This document shows positions 24,131-38,155 of a stretch of DNA of 64,000 nt, piece by piece (position 1 is the first letter of the stretch; each line of letters opens with the position of its first letter). A model generated the notes under the pieces. The model saw only the letters and a program-made list of their open reading frames with translations, made no database searches and had not been told where the DNA came from. This stretch comes from Catonia carolina. Taxonomy: Eukaryota; Arthropoda; Insecta; Hemiptera; Achilidae. The stretch covers positions 50,057,553-50,121,552 of the forward strand of contig JAQMRL010000001.1 of the NCBI GenBank assembly GCA_035578175.1. The letters run 5' to 3'. The position numbers and the translations under genes were made by a program.

Positions 24131-27100
24131 ATGATATCAACTTTTCCAGAGTTATTAGTTACTCGTGCCACACAACCAGACCTCACTTGAGGGTTATTCT
24201 CGTTATCTCTGTAAAATTACATGAAATTCTGTTGATAACGTTTAAACAAAATAATATACTCGGATAATACATCGCAATTAAATAGTCACAGTATTTTTTT
24301 AACAAGCTAATATATTTTTGGCGACAATAAATTCTGAAAATCTGTAGAAACAATTGGAGGAATGTCATGTATTCAAGATCTTAGACACGAAATCGTCGTG
24401 CATGCAGTGCTATAATAATTTTCAGATATTTCGTTGATCTCACACTTCGGGAAAAATATGGTGGAAAGTATGGAAGTCCCTTTTTAAAATACCAATCAAG
24501 ATTTAGCTTCCATTGCATAAAATAAACATAATTGTGCAAAATTAACGGAGAATGCACATTACATTGAACGAGTTAGTTTTTAAGGTGAGAAACCTGGTTG
24601 GTTATAAAAGACTGTTCCTCCACACTAGGGTGTACAAGAGGAAACTTTTATGGAAGCGTTTCATAAATTTCATAAAAACCAATCAAGGAGAGTATTTAAA
24701 ATGACACTTAGGAAAATTCATATGAGAGAGCCGTTTTACAATCCCATTTTAATTGTACAGATAGTAGAATAGTTACGGTAGTTCCTTTCTCTAATATGTA
24801 CATAGTATCTGTCACCTGTTTCTTCCTTTCTTTCTGTAATTATTTTTCTTGGCTTCTGTACAGCCATTGAAACTCTTGTCAATATTCCCAATCTCATCTC
24901 ACTAATATTCCTGAATTTAAGTGTCTTAAATTTATATTTCTTTCGACACCCATCCAAATTAGCATAAAACGCTCCTTAATTGTATTTGTTGAAAATTATA
25001 TCTCTAAAAAGAAGTTGCTTTCGATGACCATAAGAAGTTTTAGAATTTCCTAGTGTGAAAACAGAGATACTTAATCATGCTATGGTATGATACACCGCGT
25101 TATAGTGTATAGAGCCTAAACACGAAGTACTCTCCAGTTTGAACAGTTTGAAGTTTGAAGTACCAAACCAAAGTTTCACAAAATGAACACTTACATTATT
25201 AAATCGAGTACTACAGACGAAACTGACATTCGGAGTTAATCGGTACTATAACACCGCATTATAATCAGTGCCACTCACTTGTCCCACCAGTGACAAAGTA
25301 ATGTCCTTCTGGTCGTTATAAAGAGTTTTCTATGACAACGTCCGAATTTGAAATGGATAATGATTTCTTGATTTTCAACAAAATATTTAAAACAAACAAC
25401 TATTTTCTAATCCTAAGAACGAAGAGGTTTTATTTTCAGGCCAAATAGTAACATCTTAACGAGCTCTACCGCCTACTGAATGTTTGTATTTAAAGAAATA
25501 TTTTAGTTGTAAGCATTATTAGAAACGATCGTATTAGACACCTAATAACGTATTAAGAATAATAGATGAATCGAAGATACTAAAATTTTTAACATTCACA
25601 CAATTTCTAATATTACTTTAAATAAATTAAATGAACATCGTTAGTTAAGTGGATTTTTAGGTAAAAAATAACTAGAAAATTTAGAAATGTCTTTTCTAGT
25701 TTCTAGTCCTTTTAACCTCCTTTATGTCAAGGCGAGTCAAAAAACAAATATTCGTGTCATACTACACGTGTAACAGTAGGTAAAATTGAATCTGGGTTAA
25801 AACAAACAATTATTATGAGTTCAAACTACACATCAGTGTCTATTAAATTATTAAGTTATGTATACGTATTTTATTTGTAATATTTCATTACCGAAAATAC
25901 ATTACTAAACGCGATCATTTAAAAAATAAATATTTTTATGTTTTACTTAAAACAAAAAATAAATATTCTTACAATTATATTATTAATATCAGTTCAAACA
26001 CTGTTTATTTTTAACCGGTTTAAAAATACTATAAATCAATTAGAATTTCATTCATTATTTTAAAGTTCAGAACCGGTTATAACAAATCTAATGGACGTCT
26101 CCACATCATGGGCCAACTATTACCGTAGTCAGGATGGAACTAAGTGTTCAAACTACAGGTTGCAGGATCAAGGTCGTGTTGGATAGTAAGGAAAGTAAAC
26201 TCTTCCTGAATTTCAAACTGACCAGCAAGCAACAGATGAGAGGGAAACGATTTTATTGGTCAAGACAAGGCCGCGCGTAATAGTATATACACTACAAAGG
26301 TTGGAATGGATTCTCCTATTCAGAAGTCGATACGGTTAGTGTCAGATACAACTGGGTCTTGACCCCGAGTGTTTTTCTCGATCTCTAATCGTTGGTGGTA
26401 GTTCTTGGTGCGAGGTGCGCTGGAAGACCCCCAAACTTCAACATTTCAACTAAATACAGCTGAATGTAAATATACACTTTTATTATACATTTATAGTATA
26501 ATTAAAATAATTACTCTTCTTTTTTTAAAAAAATAAACCAATAGACAGTGGTTATTAAATTTTTAAATAATTAGGTATTGTTATTCAAGAAAATATCACA
26601 AATAACAAATCAAGTTTTCATTTAAGCGATAAGATTTTTGTGATATTGAGATAAAATTTACAATCGGTTATGCTTAACTTCAAGTAAAAATAGTTATAAT
26701 ATAATATACGTTTATTAACACTGACATGAGCAGAGAAGTGTCCAGCGACCCTTCTATACTAATTAAAAAAAAAAGGATAACTAAAAATAAATAATATACC
26801 ACTAGTAGTATAAAACAAAACAAAAACAAAAAATTGATATAGAAACAAAAAAAACAGATAAATATTAAATAGAATTAGAAAACAAAACAGTACAATTAAT
26901 AATAAGCTGATAGCTTACATTATTAACATTTAAAAGGTGACTAGAAAAATTGATATTAACAGTTAATTTTTAAAATTATTATAATTTATGATTGTATAAT
27001 TAAAATTTGCATTACATAGTACAATATTATTACTTTTATATAGTTAAAAATAATAACAGTTACATTAACTTTATTATATGCTTTACTTCATAACATTATA

Positions 27101-30100
27101 TTCCAAAATCACTTTCGAATAGGCATGAAAATGTTTACCGCATTTAACACAAGCGGTTTGGCATTATAAAATGGTTGGTAATAGATGGGGCTTTATCCTT
27201 TTGGTGAAGAAAATAAATATTGTTTACTACTTCGTTTGATGCTTTGTCAGTTCAGAATTATGGGCCCCTAGGATAACAACCCGGAGCTTCGGAAAAAATA
27301 ATAGAACTTTAATGTGTGACTATCTAATATTTTAAATATTAAAATTTTAGTTAATAAGCCTGCCAATTTCAGATGAACTTATGTTGAAGCAACAGATATC
27401 CGGTAAATTGCCGATGATATATGCTAATTTCGATTGCATTTATTCAATACTTTAAGGTGATACTGCCTGTATTAATTGTAGAGAAATACTGTAAGTCATT
27501 TTTAAAATACATACAAATTATATTATTAAGACTTACAGAAATATTAAATACCAAATCCCGTTGCGAGTTGCATATAACTCAGAACAACTGTATCTTGAAC
27601 ACTTTTTACAGTAACCACAGTAAGAAAATTTTATTAGTCCATATTATTATTAAAATTATGACACCAGTGTGTTAGTGATTATATTTCGGATAATAATATT
27701 GTCACATTATTAATTTGTACTTTTAATTTAAGAAACTTAATGTAACATTTGAAATAAACACACTATTATTATTACTGTATTACTAGTACTAGTATTATTA
27801 GTACACATTTTTTTATCTCACTTGTAATTAATTTTGATAAAATGTTAATAGCTCATATTTAGAAAAATGTCTTACGAATTAAATTTTTTCATAACTAAAG
27901 ATTCCTTTTTAATTTCTTTGGTACTTACATTTACATGAACTACAATATACTTTTTGAGGTGTGCAGAAATCAATAGTGTTCCGAAGAGATGGCAAATAGG
28001 CCTAATTAAATGATTACACTAACCCGAAATTTAAAAATTTTCTTTCAAACCGACATACTCCTACCATAACGTTCGATTCAAGTAGCACAAAAATACTATT
28101 TTAGTTTCGAGCTCAAACCTCAGCTCTCAAATTACCTTAGTATCTGTCACAGGCACAAGACTTAATAAACATCACATTTTAACACAATTATTATCATTAT
28201 AATTACACTTGAAACTTGGTTTTAATTGGCAAATTGGTTTTATCTTAGAACTTAAGGAAAATTGCCACTCTAAATTCCTACTAAATAAAAATCTATTCTA
28301 ACTTAAGAGTAATTAAGAAAGACGTTTTGAAGGCGTCTGCATGTAACTAAGTTTTTAAAAAATGTGCCCGTTATATCTTGCTTACTCTGGAAAGTAAACA
28401 TAATAATAAACAGTAAACTGTTTAAAACGAGGAATAAAACAACCAAAAATAGTTCAACTGAATTATAAACTTACCGAACTGAAACTTTAATTTATTAAAG
28501 GGACTTCAAAAAATTAATTAGCATTATATTTTATAGCTACCATATTTTAGTGTTCATTAAAACTTCGATTTAAGGACTAAAGTCAGTCAACGAGAAAGCT
28601 CCCAGTTCAACGTCCTTGCACAGTTCACTCAGACGTTAGCCTTACTGTGATTATTAAATACTGTGTAATCTGCATTCACACCGTTTCTATAAAATATTTA
28701 TTTAAATGTTTCAAATTCAATTCATGATCAGTTTTCACTGTTATTTTGAAATCCACTGTGAAAATTAAGCTTCGTGAAATAAAAATTTCTACAAATTTCT
28801 TCAAGAGATAAATTATAATAATCATATCTAGTAATGTCAAGTCTCCTTTTAATATATTACTGCAAAATTAACACGTTGTTTGTGCACGTTAAACCAGAAA
28901 AGATTAAAATTCATTGATGGGCTACTTTTTTTACCTAATTAATTTAGTTAAATTATTATGTAAAAAAAAATTTACATATTCTTATAGAGAATATTTTTTT
29001 GCAATTTTACAGCAAAATTATTAAAAACGCATACCCTACGTGGCGCCAATGACACTGCAATGAACTATCAGACTGAGGGGCCGGTGGACGCACATTTGGC
29101 GCTTACGTTGTTCAATTTTTATGCAACTGACGCATGTCTTTTTAGTTACATGACTGTTCTATTGTTTACCCACTCCTAAAAAATATTTTGTACTACAATC
29201 CGACAATATTGTGAGTCGTTAAACTCCAATTGTTGTAGTAGTGATGTGTTTGACTAATAACCAAAGAATATTTTGTCCTATTTATGTTTCGAGGAGAAAA
29301 TAAATTAAAACTACATTATGATTGCATACATTATTTCTATTTATAAATAAAAAGTAAATCAACTTAGATAACTCTGATGGTCTATTGATTATTTACATAA
29401 ATGATTTGTAATCTGTTTTAGTCGATAATAACCCGTTATAATAAAACTAGTAGCTTTATTTAGAAATACTTAAATAACAAATTTAAAAAAATGATAACAC
29501 ATAATATTTAAAAATATTTAACAGTACCTTTTAGTATAAAGTCGTATAAAACTGATACAAAAATAATATAATGCAATAAAATAAATTGTTACTATTGTAA
29601 ACATAATGGTAACACGGATGACAGAAGATATTAATTTACGTAAAATAGTCGACAACTTTGAAGATTGCGCTTTAACAACTAAACGTTTAAAGGTTTAAGA
29701 TTTATAAAAGATTCTGACATCAATGAAGTGGTAAGAGTGTTTTATGCAGATGATTTAAGGTGTGATGGGGACACATAATTTTTATCCTATAGTCTCTTGG
29801 AGAGATGACGTAATTTTGATCGCGTATATTCCAATGGCAAGGAACTTAAATAAAACTATAAGAAACACTGGTAGGCTAAGAGCACAAATTTTGTTGTCCA
29901 CAGAAATTTCAGCGTGGAGACACATTAAATAAGATCATTGATTCAAAAATAAGAGCTTTGTGTGGGTCGTTAAAAATTTTTATAAGAACCGGACCGAGGA
30001 ATATTAAGTTAGTGGTTGACCGATTTACGAGTTACGATTATATATTACGATTTACTCGTAATACCGAAGGCCAAGTATTTACGGTGGTTTATAAGTTAAC

Positions 30101-30475
30101 TTTGAGCAGAGGAAATAAGCGGTGGCATTTTCAATAGAAAGATATTCTTAATGTAGAAAATAATTAGTAAATACAACATTAAATGTTCAGTTGGTACTAA
30201 ATACTTCAATTATTAAGCACAAAAATTGTAATGTAGTTTAGTGCTTTTTCATAAGAGAGAGACTATTTCGGACAAAACAATCGATGAACTTTAGGAATTA
30301 AATAGATACTAAAACAGTTACAAGAATAATTTGTTTTTGTACAATATAATCATTACACGTATAAGACTACAGTAACAGTTACCTACGCACGTGTGCATTT
30401 TTCTTTTCTTTTTTTATTACAAAATAGTCTTCTATAAAAACTAAGAACTATAAAATACAAGCGAAATAAAAAAAT
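24131..30475. other. Long gene-free AT-rich stretch
   Basis: Open frames (for example 24736-24957 and 27421-27675) carry no domain, signal peptide or splice context. A GC-richer island at 26090-26450 and another at about 29034-29110 stand out by composition only; neither reads as coding. I see no RNA gene. Confidence 0.5.
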
Positions 30476-30489
30476 AAAATGAAATACAA

Positions 30490-30630
30490 ATTTCGTGGAT
30501 ACGAATCCCACTCAGGCACGGTATATTTTCATACGTTACAAAACAAATCATTTCATCCTCCGTACAAAGTTACACCCCAACGTCGTCGCTAATGACCGTT
30601 GCAGTTGATGCGACGTTAAATAAATAAATT
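30490..30630 (+). repeat. tRNA-derived SINE, 5'-truncated
   Basis: A B-box-like GGATACGAATCCCACTC is followed by a body with ATCATTTCATCC and AACGTCGTCGCTAATGACCG, ending GTTGATGCGACGTTAAATAA. The body matches the minus-strand fragment at 49478-49560. The A box is missing. Confidence 0.7.
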
Positions 30631-30639
30631 TTAAAAAAA

Positions 30640-31165
30640 ATACAAACAAAAGCTACAAATAGAAATTTAACAGTTAGAACACATTCACTTTCAAGGTATT
30701 TTAGTACTAATACAACCCGATTAACATCTAATTACTTAACAGTATCCAGGATGAATAAAAAGTAAATTATAATAATTAATGGTGAACATTAGTTACCGCT
30801 TAAGATCTCATGATGAGCATTTTCAGATGTTACACATTTTATTCGAAAGTGAACTCAATTAATTTTACTTCGGTTTCACTTTTCACTCGACCTCTCAAAA
30901 TATTCATCCTAGATATGTTTGTTCAAATAGACTGTTCATAAATGAAGCGTTATTTAAAAATAAATGTTGACGAATTTGAAGGTTATCAAGCAAATATGAG
31001 GAACACAACCATAGAACGTATAAGTGCCTGATTTCGACAACAGTGAATACCAGAGAAGACTTGGAAAAACCCGTGTATTTAACTAGAAAATATTGTTATA
31101 AAATATTGTGTTTTGCCTGTATTTTTTAACAAGTTATGCACGTACCTATATTAACTATTAAATAT
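30640..31165. other. AT-rich sequence, no gene seen
   Basis: Nothing recognisable. Confidence 0.5.
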
Positions 31166-31168
31166 TTT

Positions 31169-32102
31169 TACTTTCTCTTGCCTATATGAATATATAGGAA
31201 GGAAAGTATTGTTTTCATGTCGATTTTTCAAAATCGAGTTTTCACCGGATCTTTACGTTTTCAGACCCCCCGAACCCAAAAAACATGTTTTTAGCGATTG
31301 GTCTGTGTGTGTGTGTTTGTGAACAGAATATCTCAAGAACGGAACATCGTACGAACTTGAAACTTGAAACTTAAGTTACATACCACTACCGGACCCGACA
31401 CGAACATTTTCATCAAAATCGGTCAACCGGAAGTAGTAGTTTATTCGTATAATTTTTCACTTTTTTGCGATTTTCTCAAAAACTAGTCCTACGATTTTTT
31501 TTAAAATCGCCTGGTTTACTACATTTTTTATGCTCTACAATATAGGGTAGGCGCCATGTTTGCTGAAATTCTGCGTGAGGCAGTTTTTACGTAAAAACTT
31601 TTTCTTTTTAAGATTGCGGCTTTAATATGCATTTTAGCGCAAAACGTTATATAATAAAAGTTGTAGAGAATGTAAAATTCCACAACTTTTATTTCAAACA
31701 ATTTTTTGTATAACGCTTAGTTAAGCGGTAATTAGCGATTTTCTGTTTTTTTTCTCACGAAAACGTGAGAAAAATCGATTTTTTTAACATTTCGGTCTTA
31801 GTATGCATTTTACGACAAAAGTGTAAATAATTAAATTTATAGAAAATTAAAAGATCTACAACTTTTGTTTAAAGCATTTTTCTCTACAGAGCCTAGTTTA
31901 GCATGAAAGCGTGATTTTCCGTATTTTTAAGCCAAACTGAGTTCGATTGTCATTTTGCGTCATTCACTCATGATTAAAATAAGGTTATGTTTTTGAGGTT
32001 AGTTTTTGTTTATTTCTAATATTTTATTAATAATGTTAGGTTTATTATTAATTATTTGCATTGGCAAGAGAAAGTTGTGTGAGTGTTTCACACCAGATTT
32101 TT
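31169..32102 (+). repeat. ~0.93 kb dispersed repeat, copy 3 (most complete)
   Basis: It runs uninterrupted from ACTTTCTCTTGCC and the terminal palindrome CCTATATGAATATATAGG, through a short GT tract at 31303-31320, to GGCAAGAGAAAGT and the closing GTGTGAGTGTTTCACACC. This is the best reference for the family. The ORF at 32006 is only its right end read through. Confidence 0.8.
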
Positions 32103-33078
32103 ACTCTTTAAATTCCTTTAGTCGTACAGTATTATTACTCTTAAGTTATACAAGAGACGTTTTTATGTATTTAACAATACCAGTGTGTGATCTTCCAAGT
32201 TTCTTTCATTTTTCAAATCATTTATTTTTCGATTTATACCGACTGTAAATTTACTGAATGTCAAAAAAATACCTTAGAACAATAGTTAATAAAACAAAAG
32301 ATTGATAATATTTAAATTCTTGTAAAATAATTTTATTCTTCGCCTCCCGGAAACAAAAAAAAGGACTCCATCATCGTCCAGAAATAATTTACTGTTCCTT
32401 TCAGTTACATTCCTATTTGATTAGAGAATTTTAATAATGTACATTTTAAGTACGAGCTGACTACCATTTAGTGCCTAATAGGAAAAAACCATTCCAAGAT
32501 GATCGTTCAAAATATAATTTTATGTAAGTACTACCTGTTACTATCTGAAGTAATTTACTGCCTGTAAAATTTATGTAGATATTTTATCAACAATGAAATC
32601 TTTAAAATTCACGAAAGTTCATAAATTCTTGTTTCCTTAACAATTATGTCCACTGCTTACGTTTCGTCGTACGACTTGGTAACATCTGATCGAGGTAATT
32701 GAGAAGTCGGTCACCACCACTAGAGTTATCATAACCAACCTTGTGTATATTTTATATTGGACATTAAATTCAACGACAGTGGCCAGCTGGTAGCAGATTT
32801 GGTTTCCAATCAGTCGGCGACCAGGTACTTCACGACGGACAACATACCCAGTACTTTTAGTAGTAGGCCTGTTCACATTTTTCTATTGAGACAGAAAATA
32901 TGCTACAACTGCAATATTTTCGATCTACATTTTCTAAGCTGATTAATCCACCAAGGCTTGTACTTACCCTCTTGGTAACGACTTTAGTCTTGGTCATCAT
33001 GATACTTTATTGACATTTTCTTTTGAAGCAAGTAGCTGGATGAAATATACTAACAAATTTTGTTTTTTTCTGTTACAG
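32103..33078. other. Upstream region of the peptide gene
   Basis: A GC-richer stretch at about 32640-32880 precedes the peptide exon. It could hold a 5' non-coding exon or regulatory sequence. I cannot identify a donor site or promoter with confidence. Confidence 0.3.
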
Positions 33079-33103
33079 TTGTTGCAAAAGATTCGTAATC
33101 AAG

Positions 33104-33367
33104 ATGAGTCGATTAGCATGCATATCAGCAGTTCTTCTGGGCTTATTAGTCTTGAGTATACTCATAGAAGAATCAGAATGTTATCCGTTATGGTTTGAAC
33201 AACTGTTGAGTCCTTACGAGCAATCTTATTATCCAACACACAGACAGTTGGGTGCTCGAGCAGGCGGTAAAGAAAAATACAAAAGCCTTTGTCGAGTAAT
33301 CAGCGGTGATAATTACGCTTTCCCTGGTAAGATCCCGTATCCGTCGTCCCCTTTTTGCCCTTATTAA
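33104..33367 (+). CDS. Secreted small cysteine peptide precursor 1 (family not recognised)
   Basis: This encodes 87 aa. Residues 5-21 form a strong signal-peptide core (ACISAVLLGLLVLSILI), with cleavage likely near ESEC/YP around residue 26. The mature part has LLSPY (34-38), a short linker, then GGKEKYKSLC with C63 and a proline-rich end PYPSSPFCPY with C85. The two cysteines, 21 residues apart and two from the C-terminus, suit a single disulfide loop. The start is supported by a splice acceptor (TTTTTTTCTGTTACAG, exon from 33079) 25 nt upstream, implying a non-coding first exon. A poly(A) signal AATAAA lies at 33554. The C-terminal 34 residues match the peptide at 40943-41224 at 21 positions. 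It is probably a neuropeptide, hormone or secreted effector precursor; no family name is claimed. Confidence 0.8.
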   Translation: MSRLACISAVLLGLLVLSILIEESECYPLWFEQLLSPYEQSYYPTHRQLGARAGGKEKYKSLCRVISGDNYAFPGKIPYPSSPFCPY

Positions 33368-33559
33368 ATAGAATGTGTAGTCGCAAATTTTATTTAAATA
33401 ATTACAAAAAAAATCTGTGATTTTTTAACTTATGTATTTATTTGTACATATAGGAATGTAACTAGGTTAAGTACAAAACATATTATATTTTAGCATTTAG
33501 AGCAAATGGGCACGTCCAGTCATGTCAAACTGTGTCTATTTTTAAAGTAAAATAATAAA

Positions 33560-35179
33560 TTTCGTATTATGTTTATGGACTTTTATGCTGTTCCATTTTT
33601 TTTATAAAAATCCGCATATAGGGTACACATAAACACATATACTTCACAAATAATTTACAAGACTTTAATAAATAGGCTATTTGTACTTCACTTTTTTAAT
33701 TACCATTGTATTTTAATCTTGTAAAATTTTGTTAACTACTTTTCTCATTTTGAAGTAAAGACAACCCTTTCAACAACCCCCTTATAATAAAGAAATTTTA
33801 ATTAAAATACTACTTTAAATTACTTAAAATATTAATTTAAATATATGTTTTTTAACTTTAAAAAATGCTTTAAGTATTTAAATTAATACTCCAAAGCTAA
33901 TATGGTAAATAATTTACCAAAAAAACTTAAGTATATGTTAATTTTGAATCAATCAACCAAAAAATTGACCTCATATTTTCAAATCTAGTCAGCCACTCAT
34001 TCCGAAATCTACCACAAGGCCATACCCATCTATAATGCAACAATTACAATAATTAAACGTATTTTATTAAAAATTTAAAAATCATTAGGCCTACAGCTAA
34101 ATTAAAATTGTAATTATGATTAGAATAATAAAAACAATAAGTAATAGCAACTACAATGAAATTATTACGGGTAGATATTCGTTTCGTTAGTTTTGAAATT
34201 AATGAACTTAGTAAAACTTGTACACCAATTAACGTTTTACACTAATTTATGAACATTCTATTATCATTGAAAAAAATTTTTAGTGAATATAAGGGTACAT
34301 CAGGTGTATTTCGTGTTGCTCTTCTCATAATAGGCCTCCTACTGTCAAAAGAATTTAACGTATCCAGTTCGTATTATGCGAATTTATGACATGTAAAAAT
34401 ACATCAAATTTTGTAATTTCGTACCTCCGTAAAATTATTTTAGCTCACGTTTTCATCACACTAAATTTCAAAGATAATTATTTTACGTTTTCGAGGCCCA
34501 TAACTCCATTTTTATAAAAATATATTTAAATACGACATTTAAAAAAATATGCCTTTTGAGTTTTGATTACATAAAAAAACAAAACCTACAAGAATATCAT
34601 CGTATTTGTTAAAACATGACATGTTTAAACAAATACGATTATTTTCTTTTTCCCTTTAGTTATTTTATACTATAAAATAACTAAATGGAAAACGAGTTTA
34701 TTGTATTACTTTCTACAGTTTTTGTATACATTTTTTGTAAAGCAGTGCTTTTACAATATCTTGTAGATATCTTGATTAAAAAGATCACTGTTCTATAATT
34801 TACGCTAAAGAACTGTAATGTTCTTGAATATTTGGTTTTATTATTACATTCAATTCCCGTGTTTTTCTAATATTAAATTTAGGTTTTCATTAGATCCCCA
34901 ACTTGATTCAAGTAAGTAAGCATTACATATTGAAGCTAAAATACGCTAAAAATCTTCAACCCACCATGTTTATATTACAGTAATAATTTAACATAATTAC
35001 ATAATCTACAATTTGAGAAATTACGTTATAGTTATTTAATTTTATACAATAAAATGTAAAATCTGTAAATAAAATTTTCTATTATATTATCGGTAGCGTT
35101 TCTATTATTTTTGAAGTATCTACCTTTTTATTTAACGTACAACTGTATTGCAAATGACTGCTAATGCAGAAAAAGAAGA
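33560..35179. other. AT-rich sequence, no gene seen
   Basis: There is no gene or repeat that I can support. TAGGCCTA-type motifs occur near 34087 and 34330. Confidence 0.5.
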
Positions 35180-35300
35180 AGCATAGATGAAAATAAGTGA
35201 CGATAAAATGCCAGACATGACCAGGAGTCGTATCCGGAGACCCTGGCGTAAGTGCTCGTCGTATAACCACTACACCACGTACCGGCCGTCTGTACCATGG
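35180..35300 (-). repeat. tRNA-derived SINE head, family 3
   Basis: The minus strand reads CGTGGTGTAGTGGTTATACG (A box) and, about 40 nt on, GGATACGACTCC (B box). The surrounding ORF on the same strand is not a gene. Confidence 0.7.
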
Positions 35301-36549
35301 ATATAGAGCATCCCTAAATTGTCATTTTCAGTAAAATCCAGCAAGGATACAAAACGTTAATAATTAATATTACCGTTCCAAAATTTAATGTCATTATAAA
35401 AAAACAAGTTTTGTTTAAAAGATGTAAATAATTAAAATGTAACAAAAATAAACCAATAAGACTGCCCATTCAACTGAGAAAAAGGAAGTAGTTACATCAT
35501 TAATACTGATAATTGGTTTCCTTTTTAATTACAGTTCATTGACATTTAAAAACAGTATTGTTCGTAACCATTCAATTATAGATTTGTAACTGAAATGCAA
35601 AGAGTCCTCATTTTACACAAACTGAACACGACACAATATAGTTTTTACTCAATTATGAAATATATTTTTAAATTTTTAATTTGAAATTGTATTTCCTGAT
35701 TTAAGAGAGTCCGTACAAAAACAATTCAATTTTTTTCTGGATTTATTAATATTAAATTTGTGCTTAATCTTGTAAATTATTAATGTTATGGAAAGATGTT
35801 TCATTTAAAAGTAGAAAACTAAACATTTTATTTTGAACGAAGTGGTGCCCGATTTGTTAAAATACGATTGGAAAAAACCAAATTATAGTGAATTTGAATG
35901 CGTTGATTGTTGAACTTGTTTTCAACATTCATAATTACTAATAAGTTATTAAAAAAATCATTTACACTTTTGGAATTTGTTAATTAGAACACAAAATTTT
36001 TATCCGTACGAGAATAACAAATGTTACTCGACCTTTTTTCCAAATAAATGTTTTTAAATAAACAAAATGGCAGTCAAACAGAAAAACTAAGCTTTTCCGA
36101 ACCTATGTTTACTCAAACTTTTATATTTTGTAAGTACGAAAATCTCTAATGTCAACGCACTTAACAGAAACTCTGTCGATTACAATATTACAAAAATCAT
36201 TTTACTAAATTTCTCATGGACTAACCACGCCATTAGTTTCGTTTTTAAAATAAACTGATATGACAATCTATCACCATACCTGAAAACACTTTGTAGTAAC
36301 AATTTCTTCACCAACTGCAGCTGTAACCGAGTGACGGTATAAACATTGTACTAAAAAATAAACAGTAGTTGTTTTCATAAATGTTAATTAATAAAACAGA
36401 AGTTGCTAATTGCTACACACACAACATAGTGCAATGTAACAAATATATTATCAAAAATCAAGGAGATTCTAATTGGGGCCTGTCCTTTCTCCATACTTTC
36501 TTGGTCATTAACAACTACAATGGATTACGGAAAGAAACCGGTGAGTTTG
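35301..36549. other. AT-rich sequence, no gene seen
   Basis: Nothing recognisable. Confidence 0.5.
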
Positions 36550-36655
36550 AACATTTTATATTTTAAACAGGGAATCAAACCTGGTACCTTCCGCTTAGCA
36601 GTTCAGCGTAAACTAACCCTTTAGACTACTGTACAACGGAGGCAGTCATGCAGCA
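36550..36655 (-). repeat. tRNA-derived SINE head, family 4
   Basis: The minus strand shows TGTACAGTAGTCTAAAGGG as A box and AGGTTTGATTCCC as B box. At 36860-36893 on the plus strand is a separate tail fragment GTGGATGCGACTTTTAATAA, like the shared SINE 3' tail. Confidence 0.65.
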
Positions 36656-36899
36656 GTCTGTTTTTAATAAACATAATGCAATTGGGAAATTAATTGTTAC
36701 CACCAAATAGAAAAATTATTTTCAATAAACTCTGAATAAATCAAACATTTTAAGGTTTACAAAAACACAGAAGTGGACTGTTCCGGATTTGTTTATCGGC
36801 CAGACTCTGAAGATTTTAAAGAGTTACAGCCACTGCTCCACAGACCACAGTTGATACTAATGACCTCATTGTGGATGCGACTTTTAATAAATAACAAAA

Positions 36900-38155
36900 T
36901 CTAAATTTAAAAAAACATATTCATAAGGCAAGAGGTAGAGCGTTAACGCAATTACGTCACGTTCTTGAGGGACTGTAAGATTAATTATCAAATATTCTTA
37001 TCCCAAATCTTATACAAAACATTCTAAATTCAATTTACGACCAAAATCGTATACACAGAAAATACATGATGAATTACAAGTAGTATTAAACCTGCACACG
37101 CACAGTGCGTGAACTATATATTTAACAAACGTCAAGGAAAGAGTGAAAGAGTTATATGCCAAAATACTGTGGTAAACAATCCACACTCGGTCTTTCATCA
37201 TCATCTCGACGCAAGAACAAAAATAAACATTCAAACCACTGACAAGATACACTTAAATCTTAATGCAGGATTTCATCCACGGTTACTATTTGGTACTGAA
37301 AGTAATCAGAAAGTAACATACTCGTTAAAAAAGCAGCTAATAGGATTACTCTGAAACATTTTTGTAGCAATAGTTTTATTCAAATTTTTTAGCTACCCAT
37401 TTTGCTTAAACGTATTTGATCTTACAAAATATTGTAGTAAGAAAAGTGTACAAAACACCATGCAGACTTAAATGAAAACAAAATCAACTTAAAAATTCAA
37501 GTAAAATTTTACCCAACCACTTTACCTACTAGAATATTAAATTAAATTGTTAATAAACAAAGGGGTCCCTTGTCGTTAATTGTATTTCCTTACTTGTACC
37601 ATAAAAGTTCAGAAATATAATTCGATTCTATAATTTTTTGTAGTTTACATAACAGTCAGTGAGTTACTAGTCACTGAAAGGGTGATCAAGATTTTAGTAA
37701 TTATAGCTACAAATTATTTTAAATGATTTAGCCTCATCACAAAAATATCTAAAATTTTCTTTACAAGATTTTATCGCATCAATTCCATGAAATTCATTTC
37801 ATTGAAAGAAGCTGATTTTTTACAATGACAAGGACAATAATTATTTTGTTTAAAGAGACAACTTCCTGTAATTTAGAGTGACCAAATAATTTGATTCAGA
37901 CAGGAAAGTACTTCTGTCACTACCTAACCATACACAGAATGTATTCTTTAAAATTCAGAAATAAAAAAAAACAATTGAAAAATAAATTGTATAGTTTTAT
38001 TTAAACTAATATTCCTTCTACATTAAAACCATTATAATCATTGTAAGTTAAAATCCTTCCACAAAAGTAGTACCAGTTTTACTAATTTACTCATTTTACT
38101 AATCATATAGTAGGTATCTAAAAGCGATCCTAATCGAGTAATTTGATAAGTCAAT
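36900..38155. other. AT-rich sequence, no gene seen
   Basis: The overlapping opposite-strand frames at 37010-37354 have no motif. No other signal. Confidence 0.5.

Noticed and set aside
27421..27675. 84-aa ORF with hydrophobic N-terminus
   Set aside because: The hydrophobicity reflects AT-rich codons; no clear signal peptide cleavage site, cysteines or homologue in the window.
37010..37354. Overlapping opposite-strand ORFs of 80 and 81 aa
   Set aside because: Neither has motifs, a signal peptide or splice context; their overlap suggests chance.
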